The notes beneath the pieces are model-generated. The model did no database searches. It was given only the letters and a program-made list of their open reading frames with translations, and was not told the origin of the DNA. DNA of 64,000 nucleotides from Stictocephala bisonia (Eukaryota; Arthropoda; Insecta; Hemiptera; Membracidae): assembly GCA_035578905.1 (NCBI GenBank), contig JAQJVL010000532.1:1-64000 (forward strand), in the 5' to 3' direction. Made by a program: the position numbers and the translations under genes. Below, one piece after another: positions 34,536 through 45,409 of this stretch. Each line of letters opens with the position of its first letter. The stretch's first letter is position 1.

Positions 34536-37510
34536 TCAAAACTGTACTGATTCCAGAACAAGAAAATCGTCTAAGTTATAGAAAGGGTTGAGGCTTAACC
34601 AGTCATAACTTCTTAATTTAAACAGCTTAAATTCGAAGAGTTTGCTATCAATGTGTAGCTTGTTAAATATTTTTAAACTAATAATAGAGAAACTATTCTG
34701 ACATTTACTTAACCTACTGAACGGGACATCTAACATGAATTTATTCCTAGTATTATGTTTATGTATATCTGATCCATGTACAACAAGGCTAGCATTAAAA
34801 TTACTTTTTACATATAACAAACATATAAATATATACAAATTTATCACAAGCAGGATCTTGCTCTTAATAAATAAAGATTTACAATGTTCATTAAATGGAG
34901 CTTTATTCATTATTCTTAGGGCTTTTTTCTGGAGCAACAGGACTTAATCTACATGGCAACTATTTCCCCAGAGAATTAGGCCGTAGTTTATCACAGACTG
35001 AAAAAAGGCAAAATATGCTGTTCGAACATAACTTTCTGGGACAAAGTCCATAAGGGCTCTTAGTAGGAAAATAACCCTTGACAGCTTTTTGCAGACTGAT
35101 TCTACATGGGTTGCCCAAGACAGAGTACTGTCAATTATCAATCCCAAAATTTTAATGTCACTAGTCTCCATCTGGCAGGGTGTTTTAAGGCTACAGAGAA
35201 GATTATGTGTCTTTTCCTTATTTAAAAGAAGGCTGTTTGAGTCAAACCACATTTCATTTGGGCCTTCTCCAGAGTGAGTTTGGTATTTAACTTTAGTTGG
35301 TCATGATCTGGGTTTACACTTATAAAAGTAGTATCATCTGCAAACATGATTGTGGACGAGTTAGTTATATTACTGCCTAGGTCATTTATTACTAAAATAA
35401 AAAGAAGTGGTCCCAGGACAGACCCTTGGGGCACACCAAGCTTAACATCAGAACACTTGGATATATTTTTACCGGTATTGACAAATTGGGTTCTTACTTC
35501 AAGATATGATTTGAAAAATTTGAGGTTAGTACCACTAACGCCATAGAAGTCCAGCTTTCTCAGAAGTATCTTATGATCGATGCAATCAAAAGCCTTGCTC
35601 AGATCACAAGCTGTGATCTGGGCAAGACTACCACTCTCGAAAGCCGAGAGGATCTTTGAGACTAGACGCTCCAGGGCATCAGTGGTTGACATTCCCCTTC
35701 GAACGCCAAACTGACAATTGGAAAATACTTTATGACAATCAAAATATTTACATAACTGAGGTTTTACAGCAGCTTCTATAATCTTACCTAGAATAGGGAC
35801 CAGAGAGATTGGTCGGTAATTTTTTAATTCCAATCTATTTCCTTTTTTAAATATAGGCACTACTCTTGAGATTTTTTGAGAACTTGGAAATATACCGTCC
35901 ACCAGGCAGGAATTTATGCAAATGACAAGTGGTGTAAGAATGGCACTAATTACATACTTGATAATATTGGTTGAAAGGCCTATACCGTCCACCAGGCAGG
36001 AATTTATGCAAATGACAAGTGGTGTAAGAATGGCACTAATTACATACTTGATAATATTGGTTGAAAGGCCATACACATCCTTACTTTTAGAAGCTTTCAT
36101 TTTTGACACCACGGTAAGCACACTTTCACTGGTCACACATTCCCACTCGAAGTATGTGCTAGGTCTCCTCACTTGCCGCAGGAACTCCTCAGAAGATGTT
36201 GATGGCACTGGGATGTTGCTTCTCGCCTCGTTGACGGATTCAATGAAGAAGTCGTTGAAGTTCTCCGCTGTGTTTGTGTCATCAAGCTTCTGCTTCTTTT
36301 GAGTAAACACCTTCCTGATCAAGGTCCAGGCTACCTGACATTTATTGTTTGACAATTCAATAAATGCCGCATTTGCGTTCAGTTTGGCTTTATTCACTTC
36401 CTGTTTGTAGAGATATCTGAAATGCTTATAGGCCTCAAATGAAGCTTGACTTCGCATGTTCAGATAAACTACACGGTATGCCATAACAGTTTCTTTCATT
36501 TGCTTTAATTGAGGGGTATACCAGGCTGCTATAGCTTTGGTTTCTCTTACTGATGTCTTCTTAGTCACTGTTTTTATGGGGCAAGCATAGTTGAAGTAGT
36601 CCAAAAATTTGGTGAAAAATAAGTCAAACCTTTCTTCCGCAGTCTTGTTGTTATTGTCCAGTAGGTTCTGCCAGCCAACACTATTTAAGAGCGCTAAAAA
36701 CTCATCTAGACAATGCGGAGAGAGATTACGAAATGTAAAACTTTTCGGTTTACCGTAGCTTGGAACTGATGAGAGTCGCAGAGTGGTTTCTACACCACTG
36801 TGGTCGCTAATGTCAAGAGGGACCACGCAGGTACTACACTGTCCAATAGGGATGTTGGTAAATATATTGTCAAGGCAGGAGTTTAAACGGGTAGGCTTGT
36901 TGTTTAGATATGCAAAATTAAACTGCCTAAGGAGGTTCAATAACTTCTTCAGGCTAGGTTGGTCACGTGTCACATCAAATTTGGAGTTAAAATCCCCACC
37001 GATCACAACACGGGATCTCATGCGAATAAGATGTATCAGTAACAATTCTAAGTTGTTTAGAAATATATTTTCATCCCCTGCCGGGGAGAGGTAAATGCTG
37101 ACCACAATAATGCTTGGGTTGTCTATCGCTACAGCTACACATTCAAAGCTGATTTCAGTGCACAGCCACTCAAGGTCTAGTATTTTATAAGTTAAAAATG
37201 ACTTGCTTTCGGTTGCTAGAATTCCAACCCCGCCTCTGATATGGTGTTTGCGGCAGTAAATTGTTAAGGGTGTGTACCCTTCTACTTGCAAATATTTACT
37301 TTCATCCTACTTAAACCAGTGTTCGCTTACACACATAAAATCGTACTTGTGTTGAGAGCCCAGTAGGCTGAGTATATTTTGCTTGCTGCTTAATCCCTGA
37401 ACATTTATAAACAGGAACTTAAGATTGTTTGGTTCTTCTGAACAATCATTTCTCGTCCTAGGCCTCTCACTCTCACAATACAGTTCATAAGACAAAGTTT
37501 CCTTGTACAT
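34536..37510 (-). pseudogene. LINE B ORF2: endonuclease and reverse transcriptase, nearly intact
   Basis: Starts at ATG 37510. The apurinic-type endonuclease includes LKFLFINVQGLSSK, one in-frame stop (TAG, about 37307), GGVGILATE, VVIGGDFNSKFD near 37000 and ISDHSGVET near 36810. The RT follows with VVPIFKKGNRLELKNYRPIS, ACDLSKAFDCIDHKIL (motif A), KLGVPQGSVLGPLLFILVIN (motif B) and IMFADDTTF (catalytic). Near 35270 the frame shifts into 34944-35252 (IKILGLIIDSTLSW, then FAFFQSVINYGLILWGN) and again near 34940 into 34536-34937 (LQKKALRIMNKAP). One stop and two shifts are all the damage seen. A 90-bp tandem duplication lies at 35891-36070. Confidence 0.85.
35891..36070 (-). repeat. In-frame 90-bp tandem duplication in LINE B
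   Basis: Units 35891-35980 and 35981-36070 are identical by eye, each encoding a 30-residue copy around LSTNIIKYVISAILTPLV and CINSCLVDGI. That is the block before the RT fingers. The duplication keeps the frame. Confidence 0.9.
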
Positions 37511-37518
37511 TTGGCCTG

Positions 37519-38320
37519 TTAACCATTTGGTTTTGTCCTGCTGCCTTGGTAGTTTAAATTACCCCTGCGAGAAAATTTGAACTGACTAACAAAAACTCCT
37601 GTAGGCCAAAATTCTGCAGCATAAACTTCACTCCAGATAGAGGTAAGCACTCCTACTTTAAAAGAGTTATAGCCTTCATATTTGGAGGTTAGCTTCTCTA
37701 TACTGTAGTTAGCTTCTTTATGTTCTTTAAGATATTTACTTATTGTTTCTTCATTTACAGAGGGATCCAATCTTGACACAAACAGAAAAGATTGTTTTTC
37801 CACTGTTTTCAAAGTTTGTTTGCCAGTTCCAGTTCCCGTGATGTAAACATTTGCCTTAGGTTGACCAACTGATCTTGATTGATTATTAGGCCTAGTTCTA
37901 AAATGCTTAGGCCTAATAGTTTTCCATTCATTAGGCCTATCCTTGGTAATAGGCTCCGTTTGGCGTTTCTGTTCTGCTACTTTACAATGGGTTGCTCCAC
38001 TTAGGCTTAGGTCTACTTTAGATGGACCTAATTCTTCCTCGTTGGTGTCAAATCCTCTGAAGTCTAGATCACCAACTGAATCTCTAAATATCTTTACTAA
38101 TGAGGGTCTAGGCCAAACCGGTGATTGGAGTTCACTCATTTTATTCTGTTTGTTACTTGAACTGGAGATAGGCCTAGGTCTGGAATCCAGGCCTAGGTTA
38201 GCAATACTTTCCTCGGCACCATCTCTCCCCATCACAATCTGAGAATTTTCACCGCTGTCAAAAGTCATCACATCTTCTATTCTAAGTTTTAATTTACTGG
38301 CATATGACTGCCTGTTATAG
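37519..38320 (-). pseudogene. LINE B ORF1, C-terminal part
   Basis: The last roughly 265 residues of the minus frame ending at 37519: a Ser/Pro/Arg-rich region (SRPRPISSSSNKQNKMSELQ), then a folded end with QSFLFVSRLDPSVNEETISK and GVFVSQFKFSRRGN. The FVSRLDP...YL...FKVGV arrangement resembles the RNA-binding C-terminal domain of Jockey-type ORF1 proteins. At about 38320 the frame passes without a stop into LINE A ORF2, so the open frame 37519-38976 is a chance fusion of two elements. Confidence 0.6.
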
Positions 38321-39506
38321 GTTAAAAGTTCACTGTTTACAGGTTTTATGTCTGTCAAACTATTTACAATTTTCCACTGTTCTTTCACATCTCCCGCATT
38401 CCTCATAAACAGATTTTTATAATATAATTGTTTTGTATCAGAAATAAGGCTGTTTAAATGGGCATTAAAATTATAAAAGTAAGTTTTAAGATTTGTATCA
38501 CAGGGCCTTCTTTTAAGTTTTATTGCTAATTTATTCCTTTTCTCTAACTTTTGAAGTAAAAACTCATTTATCCATGGACTCCTGGACTTAGCTTTCTTTA
38601 ATTTAGCACTTATTCTAATAACCTGTTTACAACCCTTAATGCCATCAGATAGAATACTATATAACATTTCTAAAGCTACATTTACGTCATCACACAAAAA
38701 AACGTTATTCCAATTATCTTCACGTAAGTACTTTTTTAATCTTTCGTAATTGAATGTTTCAAAAGTTTCTTGCAAAACAGGATAACAATGTGGTGACCTT
38801 TCAGAATTCATAATTAAACCAATCATACTATGGTCAGTAATATTTAAATGGAAAACGCCAGACTTAAAAGTCTGAGAATGTTTAAACCTAACAAAAACAT
38901 GGTCAATACATGTTGCAGATTCGTTAGATATTCTAGTATGCTTGTCAATAAAATTTATAAAACTGTTATTATGCATTACTGTTAGGTAAGATTGTGATTC
39001 CGGTTCATTACTTTTAATATCCAGATTGATATCGCCAGTTAAAATTACATAGAAGATAAAAGTGCTATTACTTGCTCTAATTCATCAATGAATTCATATT
39101 CGGAATAATCTTGTAATCTATATATACCAATTAAACTAAAAATAAAAAAGCATTTAATTTCCAAAACTAATATATCAGCAGACACCATTTGTATACTTTT
39201 ATCTTTAGCTAGGATGTTATCGCGAATGTATATTGCAATGCCACCTGCTCTATATGTCTCATTGCAATTAGTAAACATGTTGAACGCTGGAATTCTGTAA
39301 AATGACACCTCTTCATTATAAATCCAAGTTTCTGTCAAAATAAGAATATCTAAGCTATTTATGATATTGTGTATATTCAGCATAAACAAATCAAAATTTT
39401 TTCTTAAACTACGAATATTAAAGGGTATACAACTCAGAGACCTTTTCGACTTACAAAAAAAACTTTGATTCAAATGATCAAACTCCAGACAAGTGATGTT
39501 ATTCAT
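38320..39506 (-). pseudogene. LINE A ORF2, endonuclease half
   Basis: ATG 39506 starts MNNITCLEFDHLNQS and runs through SCIPFNIRSLRKNFDLF, ILILTETWI (catalytic Glu), RAGGIAIYIRD and FSLIGIYRLQD. One frameshift near 39050 leads to VILTGDINLD (equivalent of GDFN) and then CIDHVFVRF and LNITDHSMIG (SDH motif), completing the endonuclease. The Lys-rich linker (SPWINEFLLQKLEKRNKLAI) follows, up to the LINE B insertion. Confidence 0.8.
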
Positions 39507-39622
39507 ACATGAGATAGGATATAATACAAATTATAAATATTTATGTACAAATTAATTATAAATAAATACAAACAAATACAAATAAATTATAAATATAATA
39601 CAAAATAATGGAGATATATATA

Positions 39623-40965
39623 CGAGGGGTATCCAAAAAGTAAGTTTCCCTGTCCTGTAAAAAGACGCGTGCGTAACACAGCGTGCAGCTGTGGGCGGGG
39701 ATATTTAGCGCGGTTCGGTTGGCAACAGGTGCGCCGGTCACTGGCGCATTGTCACGCTGCTCAGTCAGGTGCTGCCCAAACATTATGGAGACTCCACTGC
39801 GTTCTGCCGCCAGTTGCGAAGTCCGTAGTGTTATTCGTTTCTTGACCGCCAAAAACGTAACTGCCGTTGAAATTCATCGTCAGTTGTGTCAAGTGTATGG
39901 TGAACATGTTATGTCCGTTCAGATGGTCCGTCGTTGGCGTGCAATGTTTTTGGAAGGAAGAGAAAATGTTCAGACGATGAGCGTAATGGCCGACCGGCCA
40001 GTTCTCGGCAACCAGACGTCATTAATGCTGTACGAGCAGTTATTGACAATGATAAGCGAGTGACTCTCGATGAAATTATGGGTAAACTGCCGTCAAGTTT
40101 TGAAGTTAGCCGGTCATCTGTGCACAATATCATGACAGAAGATCTTCAGCTTGCAAAAGTGTGTGCAAGATGGGTGCCTCGCTTATTGAGCGATGCCCAT
40201 AAACAACAACGAATGGCTGCTGCCCAGTCTTTCTTGCGATTGTTTGACGATGAAGATGAAAACCTTTTCAGTAGAATAGTCACTGGTGATGAAACATGGA
40301 TTCACCACTCAACTCCAGAAACCAAACGCCAGAGTATGGTGTGGCAAAAAAAAGGAGAGGCAGCTCCTCAAAAAGCCAAAGTTTTTGAGTCAGCAGGAAA
40401 GGTAATGGCTACAGTTTTTTGGGACTGCCGTGGAGTGTTATTGATTGACTATCTTCCTCGTGGCGAAACCATAAATGCAGAAAGGTATTGTGAAGTTCTC
40501 ACCAGACTTCGGCGGGCAATACAGAATAAACGGCGCCGCCTTTTGTCGCGCACGGTTCTGCTTATTCACGATAACGCCCGACCACACGCTGCTCGTGCAA
40601 CAATGGAACTTTTGAGGAAATTTAAGTGGGATGTTTTTGGTCATCCTCCATACTCACCAGATCTTGCGCCTAGGGATTTTCATCTGTTTCCGGAGCTCAA
40701 AAGACACCTTGGCGGTCGGCGATTTGCCAACAGCGATGACCTTCAAAATGAGGTGGATACTTGGCTTAAAAATTTGGCGGGTGAATTTTGTGATGCTGGA
40801 ATAAAAAAACTACTTCCTAGATACCAAGAGTGTTTAGAAAGTGATGGTAACTATGTAGAAAAATAAGGTATGATGTAAAAAGTTGAATAAATGTGTTTCA
40901 GTTATTTTTTGAGTCTTTTTAACTTTTTCATAATTAATGGAAACTTACTTTTTGGATACCCCTCG
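39623..40965 (+). mobile_element. mariner transposon, young copy
   Basis: 1343 bp between TA at 39621-39622 and 40966-40967. The termini CGAGGGGTATCCAAAAAGTA and its complement at the right are perfect over at least 25 bases. It interrupts the end of ORF1 of LINE A. Its coding region is open except for one frameshift, so it is among the youngest insertions in the window. Confidence 0.93.
39785..40866 (+). pseudogene. mariner transposase, single frameshift
   Basis: ATG 39785 begins METPLRSAASCEVRSVIRFL, then a helix-turn-helix with VTAVEIHRQLCQVYGEHV. Near 39965-39975 the frame shifts by one base within the NV-DDER-GRP linker and continues to TAA 40864. The catalytic domain is whole: TGDETWIHH (first Asp), IHDNARPHAA (second) and YSPDLAPRDFHLF (third). 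Thirty-four residues separate the last two aspartates, the DD34D of mariner proper. The end YQECLESDGNYVEK is the usual mariner C-terminus. About 350 residues expected. Similarity is to mauritiana/irritans-type mariners; subfamily not assigned. Confidence 0.9.
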
Positions 40966-40969
40966 TATA

Positions 40970-41984
40970 TATAATAAATAAGAGCTAAGGTAGTCTCAAG
41001 CAGTTTTGTGACGTACAGTTTATCCAGATCGTCATAGCAATAAATTCTTTTGCACTTTTGCCCATTCTCCCTTCTCACGAATATTTTGTCCTCCTTACTC
41101 CAGACATAGAGGTATCCCTTAGCCTTGGCCAGTTCTTTGGTTTTTGCCATCAGTAGTTTTGTTTCAGGGGACAGGTGCTCACTAATAAATACCTTGTTAT
41201 TCGGGAAGCTGCCATTGATTCTGTCCGCTGTAAGAGGTCTTACGTCCTTAAAGGCGTTGATCCAGTAGTCACGTTCCTGACGGGTTGTAAACTTCACCAC
41301 GATGGGGGAGTTGTGCCTGTTGTAGGATGGCACCTTGTGGGCCGCAGCCACGGTCTCCGGCTTCAAATCGATGTCCACGGCTCTTGCGATGTTCTCCAGT
41401 AGCTTGTCCATGCTCTCGTTCTGGGTCACTGGAACACCTGAGAACTCAATGTTGTCCCGACGAGTATACTGCTCCATGTTTCTTAATCTCGTCTCGAGAG
41501 TAGCGACCTCCTTGCGCAAGACAGTGTTTTCCTGTTCCAACTTGGTACAACTTTGTTTTACCTCTTTATAGTCTTTATTTAATTTTTCCAATAGTTGATT
41601 GTTTGTGTCTAGTTTAGCTGAGACGAATTCCATTGAGATCTTCACTTCGTCAAACTCGGAACGAAAGCTTGACGAATGGACTTCTATCTCCGTGAACATT
41701 TCGTTTTTGAACGCCTCCATTTGGATTTTTAAGGTGCTAATTAGGAATTCTTTCGTAACTGCGGTGGTCTGCAATGTGGATTTTACACTTCCAGATGTAG
41801 CTTTATCCTTATTTTTGCAGGTATCGCACAGAAAATCCTTTTTCGAACCCCGCGTTTTTAAATGTTCTTGACTGTTAGCAACTATACATGTCACGTGAAA
41901 CACACTTTTACAGCTACCTGTGCACCTCACTATCTCACCTTCGTCACTGCACTGTAAACTACATATACCGCAGTTAACCGGCAT
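40970..41984 (-). CDS. LINE A ORF1 protein (PHD-like finger plus coiled coil)
   Basis: The best start is ATG 41984, followed by PVNCGICSLQCSDEGEIVRC; the open frame extends upstream but that part is 5' UTR. Cys and His spacing (CGIC...C...C...FHVTC...CDTC) fits a PHD-like zinc finger at residues 4-52. A long coiled coil follows (residues about 80-180, EFDEVKISMEFVSAKLDTNN, then LEQENTVLRKEVATLETRLR), then an RNA-binding-like domain with RRDNIEFSGVPVTQNE and a C-terminal domain with VVKFTTRQERDYWINAF. No stop is seen before the mariner. The mariner insertion replaces the last dozen or so residues. Confidence 0.75.
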
Positions 41985-42258
41985 CGTAAAATAATAAAAT
42001 AAACTATTAAAGTCGTGAATTGACACGCCACACAGCCACGTGTAGCGAGTGAACTTGAGCTTGGCACGAGCCGATAAGATAAGCGTGCGTCCACGACGAG
42101 CGACTGAACTGGACTGATGTGATATAACCTTCACCCCCCTAGTTAAGGCTACAACACAATAAAAAGAACACAACACATTATGAAAAACCTCTGCCTTTGT
42201 CTCTATGTAATCTAAAATATATTTGCAAACATTGATTGTTTTGTTTTAATTGTTTTAG

Positions 42259-42353
42259 GGGCTCAAGAGGACTATATAGAGTTGATGAGGGATCAAGCTG
42301 AGAAAGAGAGGAAAAAGAAACGAAAACTGGAAATGATGAGGAGAGGCAGATGA
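42259..42353 (+). CDS. SPT2: SPT2 histone chaperone, last exon
   Basis: Acceptor TTGTTTTAG before 42259, stop TGA at 42351-42353, phase 1 in. Encodes GAQEDYIELMRDQAEKERKK followed by KRKLEMMRRGR. The RIG-EDxxE start joins exon 7, and the Lys/Arg-rich helix is the normal end of SPT2 proteins. The intron before it is 11.4 kb, almost all LINE and mariner. Confidence 0.92.
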
Positions 42354-43260
42354 TATGGGAACTAAAATGTGTTTGCCATTCAAATTGGTATTGTACAGAA
42401 AATAATTTTGATTTTTCTGAATCTTTATTAGCTCCATGTATTTTTTCTGAATAGATATGTTTGTAATCTATTCAATTTGGGAATCCAACAGCAGATCCCA
42501 AAGTGTATAGCATAAGCAGTTCATGGAAGGCCTGCCTGCAGATCTTTATTCAGTAATATAATAATATTACACTCGTATTAGAGGTATTTTTATAATTTTT
42601 TATTCATGTATATATATTTAATTTTCACTAATTTTTCTGTTTGTGTAGGTAAAGCATACAAAAGTTAAATTTAGATAAAATGTATTGTTGTGTGTTACCA
42701 TTTTCAAAATATTTTATTAGAATAAGTTATTGAAAAATGGAAATTATGGACGAAAATGCTAAGTCTAAAATAGGTTTGCCATTTCTGTTTAGACTAATTT
42801 GGAATGTTTTCTTATTATCTATTGTAAAATCTCAAAGATTTGTTTTATAAATATGATTTTAATTCATCTGAGTGGTAAATCCACCAGTTGTTCATGGTAG
42901 ACCTGTATGCAGATCTTTGCCCAGTGATGTAGCATTACATCCCACAAGAGACAAATTTGGGTCCACTGCTGTTTATGTAATGTATTTAATTGAGTATTCA
43001 TTTATATCATTAATTTACTGCATACATATATTTATTTAACTTTTTTATGTAAATTAAAAGCTCTAAACCTTAGTTTAAAGTTTGTTGTTATTTGTTATTA
43101 TTTTGAATATATTTTATTATTTTAAGTTATGACTTTTATTGTTTTATAGGGCACATTTTTTTAATTAAGTTTTAAATAATTTTTGTAATGCCTGCCAATG
43201 TTTTATTGTGTGAATATGTGTTTTGTATAAGTACATGAATTTGAACCATAAAATATTTAT
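42354..43260 (+). other. SPT2: SPT2 3' untranslated region and downstream DNA
   Basis: AT-rich with no further frame. No AATAAA is evident; the best variant is ATTAAA at 43053-43058, so the transcript may end just after that. Two segments near 42505-42560 and 42885-42945 resemble each other (GCAGATCTTT... AGTAAT/AGTGAT..., then a run of T and A), suggesting a local duplication. Confidence 0.4.
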
Positions 43261-43734
43261 TTAACCCTTTTAGTGCCAGACAGTTTTTTGGGGTACTTAC
43301 GAAAAATGCCAACCCATTTTCATAAAGGGTGTGCGAAGAATGCCAGGCCACTTTAGGCCATTTTGACATATTTTGTTAAAACATTCATAGCTCTCTTATT
43401 TGTTATTATAAATTAACAAATGGGGTCTTGTTTTGTTCGTAATAATATGTTTGTAGTAAAGAAAATATAATTTTGAGTTATTTACAAGATTTAAAAAAAT
43501 TATATTACAAAAAGTTTCAAAAAGTTTTTTTTATTTTTATTTTTTCAAGTTTGAACATACATTACTACTTTTTGTATAAACTAAACCACAGTATTAAAAT
43601 ATAGAGACTAATCTACATATAATTGTAAGTACACATACAAAAATTAAAACACTTACATTCAAAAACATAGTAGATATAAAAATCTTTGAAAAAACATGTA
43701 ATTATCCAAAATTGGTAAAAACGTCAGATAAACA

Positions 43735-44411
43735 GCTGTTCGGCTAGCAAATAGTAGCCGAATTTGTATTGATGTACAGTTCAATGCTGCTTCCGTAAGC
43801 ATATAGTCCCACTGGTTGTCATCTTCCAGCAAGCCTAGCGCAAGACATGCATCTTTATAAGTTGCACACTGTTGTCCATTAATTGTACGTATATCTTGAA
43901 ATGATAATGGGCCGGTTACATTAACCAACAATAGTCGCAAATAAAAACACTCAGTCTGCCTTGGATTGACTGTAAATACTCGCCCCAAGGTGTTTGATTT
44001 GAATAAACCGGGGTATCCATCAACTGGGGTGCCTTGCTTGCGGGGTATCCATGTTTTTGTTTGATTCCATGTGAAATAGTGTGGTACTTCTGAATAGAGT
44101 AGTGTTCTTGCAAAAGCACCAATAGCATCAGCACGATTACACAATAGAAAAAACTCTGTGAGAGTAGTTTTCGGTGGATTCATTGCACGATCGATCGCTG
44201 TTTCGTTTGTGAAAAATACACGCTGGCCGTTTTCAAGATGGACGGCTAAATGAATGACTGCTGGATCCCTTTCATGAATTTGGAAACCAAAGATATGCCA
44301 AACAGCTTCATTAGAGCTGATATACCGGCCAATTTGGTAGAGAGTTATTTCATCAGTGTTATTTACTGGAGGAGCAGTCGCATTGGTATTTTCAATACTA
44401 AACACAGCCAT
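43735..44411 (-). pseudogene. Helitron Rep/helicase protein fragment
   Basis: Minus-strand frame from 44411 down, preserved for about 225 residues. Diagnostic blocks of the region between the Rep and Pif1 helicase domains are clear: RDPAVIHLAVHLENGQRVFF, TLTEFFLLCNRADAIG, YSEVPHYFTWN, GRVFTVNPRQTECFYLRLLL, GPLSFQDIRTINGQQCATYK and ACLALGLLEDDNQWDYML. The catalytic Rep tyrosines and helicase motifs are not included. The frame then runs into the MITE sequence. No stops occur inside, so capture was recent or the fragment is still used by the carrier. Confidence 0.85.
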
Positions 44412-44482
44412 ATCACTTCCTTTATTTACATACTTGCAAATGTATTTTATGCTCTTTACCGAACTGCAGAACTCAACATTAA

Positions 44483-45204
44483 CCCTTTTAGTGCCAGACA
44501 GTTTTTTGGGGTACTTACGAAAAATGCCAACCCATTTTCATAAAGGGTGTGCGAAGAATGCCAGGCCACTTTAGGCCATTTTGACATATTTTGTTAAAAC
44601 ATTCATAGCTCTCTTATTTGTTATTATAAATTAACAAATGGGGTCTTGTTTTGTTCGTAATAATATGTTTGTAGTAAAGAAAATATAATTTTGAGTTATT
44701 TACAAGATTTAAAAAAATTATATTACAAAAAGTTTCAAAAAGTTTTTTTTCTTTTTATTTTTTCAAGTTTGAACATACATTACTACTTTTTGTATAAACT
44801 AAACCACAGTATTAAAATATAGAGACTAATCTACATATAATTGTAAGTACACATACAAAAATTAAAACACTTACATTCAAAAACATAGTAGATATAAAAA
44901 TCTTTGAAAAAAACATGTAATTATCCAAAATTGGTAAAAACGTCAGATAAACAGCTGTTATTACGTCATGACAACGATCAGTAGAGTAATCATTTTGTTG
45001 TTGCCATATTGTCTTCAATCCCTATGTCAAGTTTGAAAGCATTCGGTCGACAAATAAAATTACAATATAATAAAAACTTGACGTGCGCCCATAGCGCACA
45101 TCGGCAGTTTTAGCGGGACCGAGGCGCGTGCGCTCGCGGCGCACGTCGGCATTTTTCGAACAAACTCTGACGTGCGCTCGCGGCGCACGTCGGCATTAAA
45201 AGGG
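44483..45204. mobile_element. TTAA MITE, complete unit
   Basis: TTAA at 44479-44482 and 45205-45208 enclose a 722-bp unit with the CCCTTTTAGTGCCA start. The right third is unusually GC-rich, with repeats of GACGTGCGC(T/C)CGCGGCGCACGTCGGCAT-like words at about 45082-45195 that can pair with one another. It is non-coding. Confidence 0.8.
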
Positions 45205-45409
45205 TTAATATAGGTATGTGTAAAGTTGATTATTTCAGCTTGTAACAGTAATTGTTCATATCTTTATAGTTATTAAATTGAGAATATATATTACTGATCT
45301 GGGGGTTTTATTCTAATTGTTGTACAATGTTGATTGAGACTTGCGTTAGATAATATTTCTTTAATCTTTCTGTTATAATTATGCTTCTAATTTATGTCTT
45401 ATAGATTAA

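Larger units (their letters stand above)
34431..38320 (-). mobile_element. LINE B: Jockey/CR1-like element nested in LINE A
   Basis: Inserted in the same orientation into ORF2 of LINE A, between its linker and RT. It brings the C-terminal part of its own ORF1 (37519 to about 38310), the whole ORF2 (37510 down to about 34540) and a short 3' region ending in a repeated TTCTGA motif after AATAAAG. ORF1 is 5'-truncated. A clear target duplication was not found by eye. Because it interrupts LINE A it must be the younger of the two. Confidence 0.7.
32462..42130 (-). mobile_element. LINE A: Jockey/CR1-like element, interrupted twice
   Basis: The element runs on the minus strand from its 5' region near 42130 to an ATT-repeat tail at 32462-32493. 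Pieces: ORF1 41984 to about 40970; mariner insertion 39623-40965; ORF2 endonuclease 39506-38330; LINE B insertion about 34431-38320; ORF2 RT and tail 34430-32494. Without the two guests it would be about 4.4 kb, a normal LINE length, so this looks like a full-length arrival. It sits in the last SPT2 intron, antisense to the gene. Confidence 0.75.
43265..45204. mobile_element. Composite TTAA MITE carrying a Helitron fragment
   Basis: TTAA at 43261-43264 and at 45205-45208, with CCCTTTTAGTGCCAGACAG at the left and CGGCATTAAAAGGG at the right. The first 473 bp (43265-43737) recur almost unchanged at 44483-44955. Between the copies lie about 740 bp of Helitron coding sequence. The right-hand part (44956-45204) is present once. 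The structure is left end, Helitron piece, left end again, right end. The near-identity of the two left ends shows the event is recent. Confidence 0.8.

Noticed and set aside
37519..38976. A single 485-residue gene
   Set aside because: It is the chance fusion of LINE A ORF2 and LINE B ORF1 across the insertion junction near 38320.
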